A DNA stretch of 64,000 nucleotides from positions 627,001 through 691,000 of the forward strand of contig JAQIJC010000001.1 in assembly GCA_036946405.1 (NCBI GenBank). The letters run 5' to 3'. Shown piece by piece: positions 46,396 to 54,926 of this stretch (position 1 is its first letter; each line of letters starts with the position of its first letter). The stretch is from Sphingomonas phyllosphaerae. GTDB lineage: Bacteria; Pseudomonadota; Alphaproteobacteria; Sphingomonadales; Sphingomonadaceae. The notes beneath the pieces are model-generated. The model made no database searches. It was not told the DNA's origin and was given only the letters and a program-made list of their open reading frames with translations. The translations under genes and the position numbers were made by a program.

Positions 46396-46447
46396 ATGAC
46401 CTTGGCATGGGCCGGATCGACCGGCCACTGACCAGGGAGTACCTACC

Positions 46448-46558
46448 ATGACCATCCGTTTCACCGCCCTTCGCCAGTCGCTGCTGTCGGTCGCCGCTGC
46501 CTTCGCCGTCGCCGCCATGATGGTCAGCGCCGCCGTTCCCGTCACCCCGATCGCCTGA
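46448..46558 (+). CDS. Hydrophobic micropeptide 1 (36 aa)
   Basis: An ATG frame of 36 codons beginning MTIRFTALRQSLLSV, then an Ala/Val-rich hydrophobic segment, and ending VPVTPIA. AGGGAG lies nine bases before the start. It has a basic N-terminus and one membrane-spanning stretch, so it is either a small membrane protein or a signal-peptide-like peptide. It lies 42 bases after the expected sigma-54 transcription start. I recognise no characterised family. Confidence 0.6.
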   Translation: MTIRFTALRQSLLSVAAAFAVAAMMVSAAVPVTPIA

Positions 46559-46573
46559 GCGGAGCGCACTTCG

Positions 46574-46681
46574 ATGACCGTCAACCCCACGCTCGCCCGC
46601 TCGCTGCTGCTCAGCGCCGCCAGCTTCGCGACCACCGCCCTCCTGCTCTACGTCGACGCCGTCACCGCCGTGGTCGCCTGA
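46574..46681 (+). CDS. Hydrophobic micropeptide 2 (35 aa)
   Basis: An ATG frame of 35 codons beginning MTVNPTLARSLLLSAASF and ending AVTAVVA, 15 bases after micropeptide 1. GGAGCG precedes the start by eight bases. It shares its layout with its neighbour: Met-Thr-hydrophobic, a short polar part with one Arg, a hydrophobic core, and a small-residue end. It is probably a diverged duplicate in the same sigma-54 transcript. Confidence 0.6.
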   Translation: MTVNPTLARSLLLSAASFATTALLLYVDAVTAVVA

Positions 46682-46723
46682 TCGCGGCGGGGGACCGCCC
46701 GGCCCGACCGGCGTTGCAGCGGC

Positions 46724-47131
46724 ATGGATCTCGACCGCTTCGTCGCCGCGCAGGCGACCCATTACGATACCGCGCTCGCCGAACTGACGCGCGGCGCGAA
46801 ACGGAGCCACTGGATGTGGTTCGTCTTTCCGCAGCTCGCCGGCCTCGGCCACAGCGCCACCGCGCGTTATTATGCGATCCGCGACCTCGCCGAAGCCCGC
46901 GCCTATCTGGCGCATCCCGTGCTCGGGCCGCGTTACCTGGCCTGCGTCGACGCGCTCGCGGCGCATCGCGGGCGATCGGCGGATGCGATCATGGGCGGGG
47001 TCGACGCGATCAAGCTACGCTCGTCGCTGACCTTGTTCGATCGTGCCGGCGCGCCGCCCGCGGTCCGGGACACGCTGCACGCCTTTTTCGACGGCCCGGA
47101 CGAGGCGACGCTGCGCCTGCTCGATGCCTAG
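46724..47131 (+). CDS. DUF1810 family protein
   Basis: Protein of 135 residues of a widespread cytoplasmic family of unknown function. It shows the signature SHWMWFVFPQLAGLGHSATARYY (residues 28-50), the motif HPVLGPRYL (near residue 64) and KLRSSLTLFDRAG. Its 3' end overlaps the HerA gene's by four bases in convergent orientation. Confidence 0.9.
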   Translation: MDLDRFVAAQATHYDTALAELTRGAKRSHWMWFVFPQLAGLGHSATARYYAIRDLAEARAYLAHPVLGPRYLACVDALAAHRGRSADAIMGGVDAIKLRSSLTLFDRAGAPPAVRDTLHAFFDGPDEATLRLLDA

Positions 47132-48801
47132 CGGCCCTGCGCGCGCCAGCGCTGGACGGTCCGCGCGATCATCCCCTCCTCGCCGCCGCTCTCGCGCCAC
47201 AGCGCGGAGAAGACCGGATCGTCCGACGCCGGGCGCCGCCCCTCTTCCAGCGTGTCGAACGCGACCCGGATCGGGATCGACACGCCCTCCCCGCAGACGA
47301 TCGCCTCGCGGTTGCGGAGCGCCGGCAGTGCGTCGAGGAAGCCGCGCGCCCCTTCGGGCATCGCGGCGCGGACGAACGCCTGATCGCGATCGTTGTTGAG
47401 TCGCATCGCGATGATCGTGCCGCACTGCGACAGCACCCCTTCCGACAAATCCGATGGCCGCTGCGTCACAAGGCCGAGCGCGACCCCGTATTTTCGCCCC
47501 TCCTTTGCCACCCGCCCGAGGATTCGTGCTACCGAGCCGCGCGCCGTCGGGTCGGCGGGGACGTAACGGTGCGCCTCCTCGCAGACGAGCAGGATCGGCC
47601 GCTGCGCGTCGCCGCGTGACCAGATCGCGAAGTCGAACACCATCCGCGCCAGCACCGCCACCACCACCGAGGTGATTTCGTTAGGCACGCCCGACACATC
47701 GATGATCGAGATCGGTCGGCCATCGCCCGGCAAACGGAAAATGCGCTGAACGAACGCCACCATCGTGTCGCCGACCAGCATCCCCGAGAACATGAAGCCA
47801 TACCGCGGATCGGCGCGCACCTCGTCGATCTTGTTCTTAAGCCGCAGATAAGGTGACGTATCCCCGGCGCGGTCCATCTTGCCCATTTCCTGCTGCAGGA
47901 TCTGGATCAGATCGCTCAGCAGATACGGGATCGGCGCATCGACGGTCAGCTTGGCAATCTCCTGCCCCGCCCGGCTCTTGGCCTTGGCGGCGAGCAGGCA
48001 TTTGGCGAGAATGTCGGCATCCACCTGCCGCGCGGCACCGGTCGAGGTGACGAACACCTCGCAATGCTCCTCGAAGTTCATCAGCCAGTACGGCATCTGC
48101 AGGTTCGACACGTCGAACAGCGCGCCGGCCTCGCCGAACGCCGCGCCATATTCGCCGTGCGGGTCGATCATCACGATATGCCCCTGCGGCGCCAGCGTGC
48201 AGATACGGTGCAAGATCAGCGCGGTAGCCGTGGACTTGCCGGTGCCGGTCGAGCCGAGCAGCGCGAAATGCTTGCCCAGCATCGCGTCGACATACAGCGA
48301 GGCGCGCACGTCGCGGCTGGGATGCACCGTGCCGATCTCGATCGCCGCGCGCCCGCTCGCGGCATAGATCTCGCGCAATTCGTGCCCGTCGACCGCAAAC
48401 ACCCGCGCGCCGGGCACCGGATAGCTGGTCACGCCGCGGCGAAAACGCAGCATCCGTCCGGTCAGCCGCTCCTCGTCGCCCTCGCCGAGGAAATCGACCT
48501 CGGCCATCACCGCTTCGCCACGCTCGTCGGCCAGCCGCAACGCGCGCGTCGTCGCGATCAGCCATGTCGTGCCGACGCGCACCTTCACCTGTCCGCCGAC
48601 CTGCCCCGCCATTGCCAGCACCGGGTCGCGATGCACGCGCAACGCGTCGAGCGCGGCGCGATCGAGCAGCAGTTCGCCCCGTCCGCCCGCGATCTGGCAC
48701 ACATGGCCGATCGCCGTGACGGGATCAGTTGCCGGTTTCGCGCCCGAAAAGGCTGCGGCGATCGCGGTATCGAAGGCGTGCGAGCCGGGGATGTCATTCA
48801 T
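47128..48801 (-). CDS. HerA-like DNA translocase/helicase
   Basis: Protein of 557 residues. The N-terminal HAS-barrel-like domain (about residues 1-130) precedes a FtsK/HerA ATPase with Walker A GSTGTGKST (near residue 184), Walker B ILLVCEEAHRY (near residue 405) and TQRPSDLSEGVLSQC downstream. HerA proteins form hexamers that pump DNA, usually with nuclease NurA or in defence modules with SIR2 or DUF4297 partners. No nuclease partner is next to this gene, so it looks like the stand-alone alphaproteobacterial form. ATG 48801 is used as the start. Confidence 0.87.
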   Translation of the reverse strand: MNDIPGSHAFDTAIAAAFSGAKPATDPVTAIGHVCQIAGGRGELLLDRAALDALRVHRDPVLAMAGQVGGQVKVRVGTTWLIATTRALRLADERGEAVMAEVDFLGEGDEERLTGRMLRFRRGVTSYPVPGARVFAVDGHELREIYAASGRAAIEIGTVHPSRDVRASLYVDAMLGKHFALLGSTGTGKSTATALILHRICTLAPQGHIVMIDPHGEYGAAFGEAGALFDVSNLQMPYWLMNFEEHCEVFVTSTGAARQVDADILAKCLLAAKAKSRAGQEIAKLTVDAPIPYLLSDLIQILQQEMGKMDRAGDTSPYLRLKNKIDEVRADPRYGFMFSGMLVGDTMVAFVQRIFRLPGDGRPISIIDVSGVPNEITSVVVAVLARMVFDFAIWSRGDAQRPILLVCEEAHRYVPADPTARGSVARILGRVAKEGRKYGVALGLVTQRPSDLSEGVLSQCGTIIAMRLNNDRDQAFVRAAMPEGARGFLDALPALRNREAIVCGEGVSIPIRVAFDTLEEGRRPASDDPVFSALWRESGGEEGMIARTVQRWRAQGR

Positions 48802-48873
48802 AAGCAAGCGCGCTTCCAGGACTGCGGAAGCATTGGGCTTAGGCTGTCGATCGTAAAGATCGGATGGACGCGT

Positions 48874-49629
48874 TCAGCGTCGCGCCAGTCGCCCGGCCCC
48901 CCAGCCGAGCGCGACCGACAGCAGCACCGCCGCCCCGCCGTATAGCCATTCATGGCGATTGGCAGCCTGGGCCACGAAGCGCTCGAAGCCCTTCTTGCGG
49001 ATGTCGATGTCGCGTACCGCCACCGCCAGCACCCGCCCGTCGCGCACCAGGAAGGTTTCGGCGGTGAAGCGGCCGACCGGTACGCGCGCCGGGATCGACA
49101 CGCGTGCGCGGTACAATACGCCATCGCTGATCTCGACAGCGCGCGGCGCTTCGTAGAACAGCCCGGTGCGCACGCGTTGTTCGACAAGCCCGCGCGTGAA
49201 GCGATCCTGCACATCGGACGGGGCGGCGGACGCAGGCGACAATTGCAGGCTGTCGAGCCCCAGCTCGTAGATCGCGCGCGTGCGCGCATCGACCAGCTCG
49301 TCGAGCGGCCGCGAGGAAGCAACCGCGTAGAAGGACGGGGCCGAGCGATAGCGCAGCCGCCCGGCATTGACCCAGATACCCGCGACCTTTTCCTTCTCGC
49401 GGATCACGATCGATTGCGTCGGCCCCTTGACGACCACCACGACGTCCGCACCCTTGGTGTCGGTGGGCGGTCGCCCGCCCGGATAGATGATCGCGCCGAA
49501 CAGCAGCAGCTCGGCGCCCGCAAAGCTGTAGGCGATATCGATCTCGCGCTGCGACACATCGGGCACCAGCAGCGGCTTGGCCTGCGCCATGATGAGCGGC
49601 GCGGCGGCGAGCAGCAGCGCGGTCCTCAC
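48874..49629 (-). CDS. TIGR02186 family exported protein
   Basis: Protein of 251 residues with a signal peptide (RTALLLAAAPLIMAQ) and a C-terminal membrane helix (LYGGAAVLLSVALGWGAG), leaving a periplasmic domain with VSQREIDIAYSFAGAELLLFG and DVVVVVKGP. The family (TIGR02186) is conserved in Alphaproteobacteria and nearly always encoded beside a TauE/SafE exporter, as here. GTG 49629 overlaps the exporter stop (GTGA), which fixes the start. The role is unknown, probably auxiliary to the exporter. Confidence 0.85.
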   Translation of the reverse strand: MRTALLLAAAPLIMAQAKPLLVPDVSQREIDIAYSFAGAELLLFGAIIYPGGRPPTDTKGADVVVVVKGPTQSIVIREKEKVAGIWVNAGRLRYRSAPSFYAVASSRPLDELVDARTRAIYELGLDSLQLSPASAAPSDVQDRFTRGLVEQRVRTGLFYEAPRAVEISDGVLYRARVSIPARVPVGRFTAETFLVRDGRVLAVAVRDIDIRKKGFERFVAQAANRHEWLYGGAAVLLSVALGWGAGRLARR

Positions 49630-50540
49630 GACAATTCGACCGTATAGATTTCGTCGGGCCGCCATCCCAGCCCCAGCGCGATCCGGCCCGCGACCAGCAG
49701 CACCATCAGCGCCAGCGCGAGCCGCAGATATTCGGGCCGCGCCTTCGCCGCGAAGCGGGCGCCGACCTGCGCGCCGACCACCGATCCGATCAGCAGCAAT
49801 CCCGCCAGCACGATGTCGACCGCCTTGGTCGTGGTCGCGTGCACCAGGGTCGCCGCAGCGGTGACGAACAATATCTGGAACAGGCTCGTCCCCACCACGA
49901 CCGCCGTCGACATGCCGAGCAGGTAGATCATCGCCGGCACCAGCACGAACCCGCCGCCGACTCCGAGCAGGATCGTCAGGATGCCGGTGAAGAAGCCGAG
50001 CAGCAGCGGTGCGAGCGGCGAGATATACAGCCCCGAGGCATAAAAACGGGTCCGAAACGGCAGGCTGGCGACCAGCGGATGGTGCCGTCGCCGCCGCGCC
50101 GGCGCACTCCGCCGCCCCTTAGCGACCAGGATCGCGTCGACCGCTTCCTTGAGCATCATCAGTCCGATCGACCCGAGCAGCAGCACATAGGTGATCGCGA
50201 TCGTCGTATCGATCTGCCCCCATTGCTGGAGCAGCCGGAACAGCCACGCGCCGAACAGCGAGCCGAGCACGCCGCCGATCACCAGCACCGTCCCCATTCG
50301 CGTGTCGACGCCACCACGCCGAAAATGCGCGAACACCCCCGACACGCTGGCGCCGGTCACCTGGCTGGCGGCCGAGGCGGCTGCGACGGTCGGCGGGATG
50401 CCGTAGACGATCAGCAGCGGCGTGGTCAGGAACCCGCCGCCGACCCCGAACATCCCGGACAGCAGGCCGACGCCCGCGCCCAGCGCGATCATCACCAGCG
50501 CGTTCACCGACAGGTTCGCGATCGGCAGATAGATGTCCAT
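49626..50540 (-). CDS. TauE/SafE (TSUP) family transporter
   Basis: Inner-membrane protein of 304 residues with about eight helices. It has two related halves, each with the glycine motif of the family (GMFGVGGGFLTTPLL near residue 30 and ILLGVGGGFVLVPAM near residue 195). Between the halves lies a basic cytoplasmic loop (KGRRSAPARRRRHH). Relatives export sulfite, sulfoacetate or other small sulfur-containing anions. The substrate is not evident from neighbours. Confidence 0.92.
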   Translation of the reverse strand: MDIYLPIANLSVNALVMIALGAGVGLLSGMFGVGGGFLTTPLLIVYGIPPTVAAASAASQVTGASVSGVFAHFRRGGVDTRMGTVLVIGGVLGSLFGAWLFRLLQQWGQIDTTIAITYVLLLGSIGLMMLKEAVDAILVAKGRRSAPARRRRHHPLVASLPFRTRFYASGLYISPLAPLLLGFFTGILTILLGVGGGFVLVPAMIYLLGMSTAVVVGTSLFQILFVTAAATLVHATTTKAVDIVLAGLLLIGSVVGAQVGARFAAKARPEYLRLALALMVLLVAGRIALGLGWRPDEIYTVELS

Positions 50541-50580
50541 GACCGGTCGAACCGCTAGCGGGTTCGCCGCCGCGATGCCA

Positions 50581-51588
50581 TCAATAGTCGGTGCCGATCG
50601 ACAGCGCCGGGCCCGACGCCGGTCGCGCGGTTCCGACGATCCGCTGTCGCCACTCGAGGGCGAGACGCAACGTCTGCGTGCGGCCGACCGGCACGTCGAT
50701 CATCGCAGACGGTCCGACATCCAGCCGCTGCGCCTCGCGCTGCGCACCACCCCACACGCCCAGCCCCAGCGAGACATGTACGTTGTCGGCGCGCCGGAAG
50801 ACCGGACGCACGATGTGCGCGGCACCATCGGCATAGCCATCGATCTCGCCGCGAAGCACGGCCCCCGCCTGTGCATAGCCATCCAATCGAAAGCCAAGAG
50901 GCAAGGCCACGTCGCTGGCCCCGCCGATCAGCCCCACGCCCATGCCGCCGCGCTGATCGGACAAGCCGAAGCGTCGCTCCACGACAAGCCGGAGCGGCAA
51001 GGCGCCTGGCCGCCATTCGAGTCCGAGCGCAGCTTCCTGCTGCGGAGCATCGAGCGCGGCCGCAAGCCGCGCGACCACCGCGACGCGCCGCCGTGCATCG
51101 AGTGTGCGCGCGATCCTCACTCCCGCCTGCGAGCCGCCGAGTTGCGGGGTCGACACGCTGCTCCCGCCCCCGTTCCCACGAACCATCGCCCAGCCGCTCG
51201 CCGACCAACGCCGCGCCGGCGCTGGCGGAGCGGACAGCATATCAGCCATGACACCGAGCGTCGTGTGCGACTGTGATGTCGTCGCTTCGGTGAACACCGG
51301 GGCTGGCGATCTGGGCAACATCATGAGGGGAAGAGGGGCTTTGGTCGGCCCGATGCGCGTTGTGGGCGGGATGGGCCGGTACAGGACGACATGGGCCTCG
51401 GCCGTCTCGTGGGCCCGCGCGAAGGCTGTACTTGCTGCAGGTCGCGCGCGCTGACGTTTGACTTCAGCAGCGGCAAGCGGTGCCGCGGGTCGCAGCGGCG
51501 GCGCGGGCCAGAGTTGCCACAACCGCATTCCGATCCAGCCCGCGAGTACCAGAAGCAGGAAGCGCAGCGGCCGCCCTCTCGCCTTCAT
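50581..51588 (-). CDS. Hypothetical protein, NfrA C-terminal-like barrel, paired with glycosyltransferase
   Basis: Protein of 335 residues with one N-terminal membrane anchor (FLLLVLAGWIGMRLW), a Pro/Ala-rich middle to about residue 120, and a C-terminal part of alternating strands (SGWAMVRG, AGVRIARTL, VAVVARLAAAL, YAQAGAVLRGE). These resemble the C-terminal barrel domain of phage-N4 adsorption protein NfrA. The likeness is from memory of the pattern, not an alignment. Its start overlaps the stop of the upstream NfrB-like glycosyltransferase gene (ATGA), and NfrA/NfrB pairs are known to make a surface polysaccharide. Confidence 0.6.
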   Translation of the reverse strand: MKARGRPLRFLLLVLAGWIGMRLWQLWPAPPLRPAAPLAAAEVKRQRARPAASTAFARAHETAEAHVVLYRPIPPTTRIGPTKAPLPLMMLPRSPAPVFTEATTSQSHTTLGVMADMLSAPPAPARRWSASGWAMVRGNGGGSSVSTPQLGGSQAGVRIARTLDARRRVAVVARLAAALDAPQQEAALGLEWRPGALPLRLVVERRFGLSDQRGGMGVGLIGGASDVALPLGFRLDGYAQAGAVLRGEIDGYADGAAHIVRPVFRRADNVHVSLGLGVWGGAQREAQRLDVGPSAMIDVPVGRTQTLRLALEWRQRIVGTARPASGPALSIGTDY

Positions 51589-52946
51589 GACGTTGCGGGT
51601 AGCTCGTCCGGAAAGCGGTGGATCGTCTTCTCCCAGCGCGGCGGGGAGCCACGGAACGATGCCAGATAGCGGACCAGCGCGCGCCGCGCCGCCAGCATCG
51701 CAATGCCATTGGACACCATCGCACGCGGCAGCGCCCGTACGCCCTCAGCCCACCCGTGTTCGGCGGCCGTATGCATCGCCCGCGCAATCAGCCGCCAGCA
51801 CAGCAATCCACCGTTCAGCGTCAACAACACGCGAAGGCCGATCCCGACCGGCTCCGCCGGGCGACCGGTGAGGAGATGCGCCAGCGACGACACTCCCCAG
51901 CCGATCAGCGCCAGATAGGCGGCGATCAGCGCCAACACCGTCAACAGCCCACGGCGATCGCGCATCCGCATCCAATATTCTGCGGCGTGGCGTCGCCTGC
52001 CCCAGCCGGTCCGATCCCATCCCAGAAGCGCGATCCCATTCACCCAGCGCGCCTTTTGTCGCACCGCGGCCTCGATCGTGTCCGGAAAATAGGCGCGGGT
52101 TGCGATCAGACGGCCGTTCATGCGCTCCCGCAAGCGCACGAACCGCGCCGGCAATCCCAGCGCCGCGACCCGCAGTCCAAGTTCGTAATCCTCCGTAAGG
52201 CTTTGCGGCTCGAACGGCGTGCCGCTGCCGTCATCGAGCCGGTCGAGCGCATCGCGCCGGATCGCGCACGCCACGCCGGCCAGCGGCACGGCCGCTTCCA
52301 GCGCGGACCGGACCACCAGATCGCGCCGGTGCGATTCAGCGAACTCATCGGCATAATGGCCGGAAATCAACCATCGCCGCCGGTCGATCAGCGGCATGAC
52401 CGGCAATTGCACCAGCGCAACGTCGCGCAGATGATCGTCGAAGACCCGTAACTCCGCCGGGTCGACGACATCCTCCGCATCGTGCAGCACGATCGCCGCC
52501 GTGCGCCGCGCGCCGGCGAGATCGTCGGCGAGCAGTGCCTGCCACAATTGGTTGAGGCAGTCGGCTTTGGTCGTCGGCCCATCATGCGCCACGACAACCA
52601 CGCGCACGCGCTCGTCCTCTGCCGCTACCGCCCGCGCCTCCTGCAACGTGCCGGCATCGTTGGGATAGCAGCCGACATAAAGGCGGTAATCGGGGTGATC
52701 ATAACGCCTCAGGGTCGCACGCAGCATGGCGCCGATCACCCTCCTTTCGTCCCACGCGGGCACGAAGACCGCCAGCGGCAGAGGCGGTGCGGGCACCAGC
52801 GCCAGCCGATCCGGCTCGGGACGCCGAACGCGCCACCAAAACAAATCCATGACGAGATCGTCGATGCCGCCGACGAGGATGACGACGGCGGCGAATAGCG
52901 CCAGCTCGGCAACGGCGCGATCGAACACGCTCAACACGTCATTCAT
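51585..52946 (-). CDS. Membrane glycosyltransferase family 2, NfrB-like
   Basis: Protein of 453 residues with an N-terminal membrane segment (LALFAAVVILVGGIDDLVMD), a GT-A catalytic domain and two C-terminal helices. Processive-type motifs are present: DAEDVVDP (near residue 155), SLTEDYELGLR (near residue 255) and RQKARWVNG (near residue 304). This D, DxD, TED, QxxRW set is shared with cellulose-synthase-like and N4-receptor NfrB proteins. It is probably an inner-membrane synthase of a secreted polysaccharide. Confidence 0.85.
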   Translation of the reverse strand: MNDVLSVFDRAVAELALFAAVVILVGGIDDLVMDLFWWRVRRPEPDRLALVPAPPLPLAVFVPAWDERRVIGAMLRATLRRYDHPDYRLYVGCYPNDAGTLQEARAVAAEDERVRVVVVAHDGPTTKADCLNQLWQALLADDLAGARRTAAIVLHDAEDVVDPAELRVFDDHLRDVALVQLPVMPLIDRRRWLISGHYADEFAESHRRDLVVRSALEAAVPLAGVACAIRRDALDRLDDGSGTPFEPQSLTEDYELGLRVAALGLPARFVRLRERMNGRLIATRAYFPDTIEAAVRQKARWVNGIALLGWDRTGWGRRRHAAEYWMRMRDRRGLLTVLALIAAYLALIGWGVSSLAHLLTGRPAEPVGIGLRVLLTLNGGLLCWRLIARAMHTAAEHGWAEGVRALPRAMVSNGIAMLAARRALVRYLASFRGSPPRWEKTIHRFPDELPATS

Positions 52947-53122
52947 CGACCCGCGAGATCCATCGTTGCTGCCCCCGTACCGCCGTATCGATGGCGATAG
53001 TGTGGCAGAATGGCAACGACGCGAAAGAAGCGTGCGGACCCACGAACCGAATGGTTGACCGAGCGTTGCCGCCACGGTCCCCTTTCCCCCTTTCGGGACC
53101 GGTGCCGACCCAAGCCGGTACC

Positions 53123-53154
53123 GGCCGCGCCGTCGCGTTACAGGCGGCGCGGCC
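53123..53154. repeat. Perfect 10-bp stem-loop between rcnB and the glycosyltransferase
   Basis: GGCCGCGCCG (53123-53132) and its exact inverse (53145-53154) close a 12-base loop, 14 bases past the rcnB stop. There is no T-run on the rcnB side, so it is more likely an mRNA-end hairpin than a classic intrinsic terminator. Confidence 0.6.
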
Positions 53155-53168
53155 GAACCTGCCTTATT

Positions 53169-53714
53169 CTAGAAGTAAAAACCTCGCACTACGTCGAGCA
53201 CGATCCCACGCCGCTGATCGACCAGCAAAGCATCGTCATAGTGACGAATCCATCGTGCGCTGCGCGGCGCCGCCGGAAGTCGATAACGCCACGGATCGGC
53301 GATCACGTATTGCGTCCCATAATAGGACGGTGCGATCCGCCCGCCGGGCCGAAATGTCTGATAGCGGAACGGGGCCTGCCAGCCGCCGCGCGCATACAGG
53401 TCGCGATGCCCCGCGCGCCATTGCTGCATGTCCGCCTGCCACGCACGCCGATCGCGCTGCCACTGGCGTTGCCGGCGATAATCACGGCGATCCTCGCGAT
53501 ACTCCTGCCGCGCTTCCCGCAGGTCGCCACGTTGCGCGCGGACGTCGCGCCAGTCGCCACGCTCGCGGGCTCGAGCGAGCTGGCGCTGTTCTTGGCGAAT
53601 GTCCTGACGATCGCGCCGCAACTCCTCCCGCGATTGCGCGGCCGCCGGCGTCGACGCAACGACGCCCGACAATGCGCTGGCCGCGAGCAGCGCAGCGGTG
53701 ACCAGATGACGCAT
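53169..53714 (-). CDS. RcnB family periplasmic protein
   Basis: Protein of 181 residues with a signal peptide (RHLVTAALLAASALSGVVA). A long Arg/Asp/Gln-rich helix (residues 27-100, with repeats such as DRQDIRQEQRQLARARERGD) precedes the C-terminal RcnB domain (RHYDDALLVDQRRGIVLDVV). E. coli RcnB affects nickel/cobalt homeostasis; here the role is unknown. GGAGGAAAAGTG before ATG 53714 sets the start. Confidence 0.85.
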   Translation of the reverse strand: MRHLVTAALLAASALSGVVASTPAAAQSREELRRDRQDIRQEQRQLARARERGDWRDVRAQRGDLREARQEYREDRRDYRRQRQWQRDRRAWQADMQQWRAGHRDLYARGGWQAPFRYQTFRPGGRIAPSYYGTQYVIADPWRYRLPAAPRSARWIRHYDDALLVDQRRGIVLDVVRGFYF

Positions 53715-53829
53715 CACTTTTCCTCCATGCGACGATGCGACCCGCGCCGCATCGTTGCCGGAGGATGTGTCATGCCGGCGCTGAACCATCTGAAAACGCC
53801 ATCGTCAGCGAACCGACAGAAACGTGTTT

Positions 53830-54297
53830 TTACTGGCCGTTACGCCCGGTCGGCCCCGCCCCGCCCGGTCCGCCGGCCGCACCGACGGCGCCGATGTTGC
53901 CAAACAGATCCTGGAAGAAGCCGCGCTCGCGGCCAAGCGTCGGGGTCGTCTTGCCATAAGGTTTCAGGCTGACGACCTGCTCGACCCCGGACTTGCGGAT
54001 CGCCGTGACGTTCCCGGCCTGATCGAAGCTGACCTGCAACGTCAACTGCTCCTTCGCACGCGGGGCGTTGAACGCGTAATTGCGACTGTCGCGCGCGATA
54101 TAATACCAGTCGCCCTGGTTGAACTGGCTAGCGAAGCTGGGCGTGCCGAGCGTGGCGAGCACCGACTGGCGATTGTCGACCCCCGGCTGGATCGCATTCA
54201 CCAGATCGGCGTCGACGATATAGCCCTGATGCGAGCGGAGCGGAGCACAGCCCGCGGCAAGAACGCCGGCCAGGGCGAGGAAGATCAGCGAGCGCAT
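53830..54297 (-). CDS. bamE: Outer-membrane assembly factor BamE
   Basis: Lipoprotein of 155 residues with lipobox VLAAGC (Cys 17). The SmpA/OmlA fold shows GYIVDADLVNAIQPGVDNRQSVLATLGTPS (about residues 25-54) and WYYIARDSRNYAF. It is a BAM complex subunit supporting BamA and BamD in barrel insertion. The C-terminal 20 residues are unusually Gly-rich (GAVGAAGGPGGAGPTGRNGQ), likely a disordered tail. It is divergent from the cytochrome bc1 chaperone gene with 119 bases between. Confidence 0.92.
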   Translation of the reverse strand: MRSLIFLALAGVLAAGCAPLRSHQGYIVDADLVNAIQPGVDNRQSVLATLGTPSFASQFNQGDWYYIARDSRNYAFNAPRAKEQLTLQVSFDQAGNVTAIRKSGVEQVVSLKPYGKTTPTLGRERGFFQDLFGNIGAVGAAGGPGGAGPTGRNGQ

Positions 54298-54416
54298 CGA
54301 TACTCCGGTCACAGGCGCGCGTGGACTTTGCGGCCGTCCGCCTCAATATGCCCACCGGCGCGGCGAAACAAGCGCGTGCCGGCAAGCGATCGCGCGGAGC
54401 GATAAGGGGATGGTGC

Positions 54417-54926
54417 GTGGGCTGGTTGACGAAGGTGCTGAGACGACGCGACAGGGATGCCGCGATGCCGCTGTACGATGCGGTGGTCGCCCGCGCCCGC
54501 GCACCGCATTGGTATATCGACGGGGCGGTTCCCGATACACTCGATGGGCGCTTCGACATGGTCGCCGCGGTCCTGTCGATGGTGCTGCTGCGGCTGGAAA
54601 ACGATCCGGACGGCGCGGAGCCGATCGCACGGCTGACCGAGCGCTTCGTCGATGACATGGACGCGCAGGTCCGCCAGATCGGCTTCGGCGACATGGTGGT
54701 CGGGAAGCATGTCGGCAAGATGATGGGAATGCTCGGCGGCAGGCTGGGAGCGTACCGAGAGGGGCTGGCGAACGGCGGAATAGACGAGGCGTTGGTGCGC
54801 AACCTGTATCGCGGTGCTGCCCCGAACGCGGCGGCAGTGGCGCATGTGCGTGGGGAACTTGTCGCCTGGCACGAGGCACTCGCCGCCGTGCCGCTCTCGC
54901 AATTGGTGGAAGGACGAATGGCATGA
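54417..54926 (+). CDS. Ubiquinol-cytochrome c chaperone family protein
   Basis: Protein of 169 residues of the family related to mitochondrial CBP3/UQCC1, thought to help cytochrome b/bc1 assembly. It shows LYDAVVARARAPHWYIDGAVPDTLDGRFD (residues 19-47) and FVDDMDAQVRQIGFGDMVVGKHVGKMMGMLGGR. GTG 54417 is chosen because AAGGGGA stands seven bases ahead and the N-terminal WLTKVLRRR fits the family; ATG 54465 is a shorter alternative. It overlaps the DUF177 gene by four bases. Confidence 0.88.
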   Translation: MGWLTKVLRRRDRDAAMPLYDAVVARARAPHWYIDGAVPDTLDGRFDMVAAVLSMVLLRLENDPDGAEPIARLTERFVDDMDAQVRQIGFGDMVVGKHVGKMMGMLGGRLGAYREGLANGGIDEALVRNLYRGAAPNAAAVAHVRGELVAWHEALAAVPLSQLVEGRMA

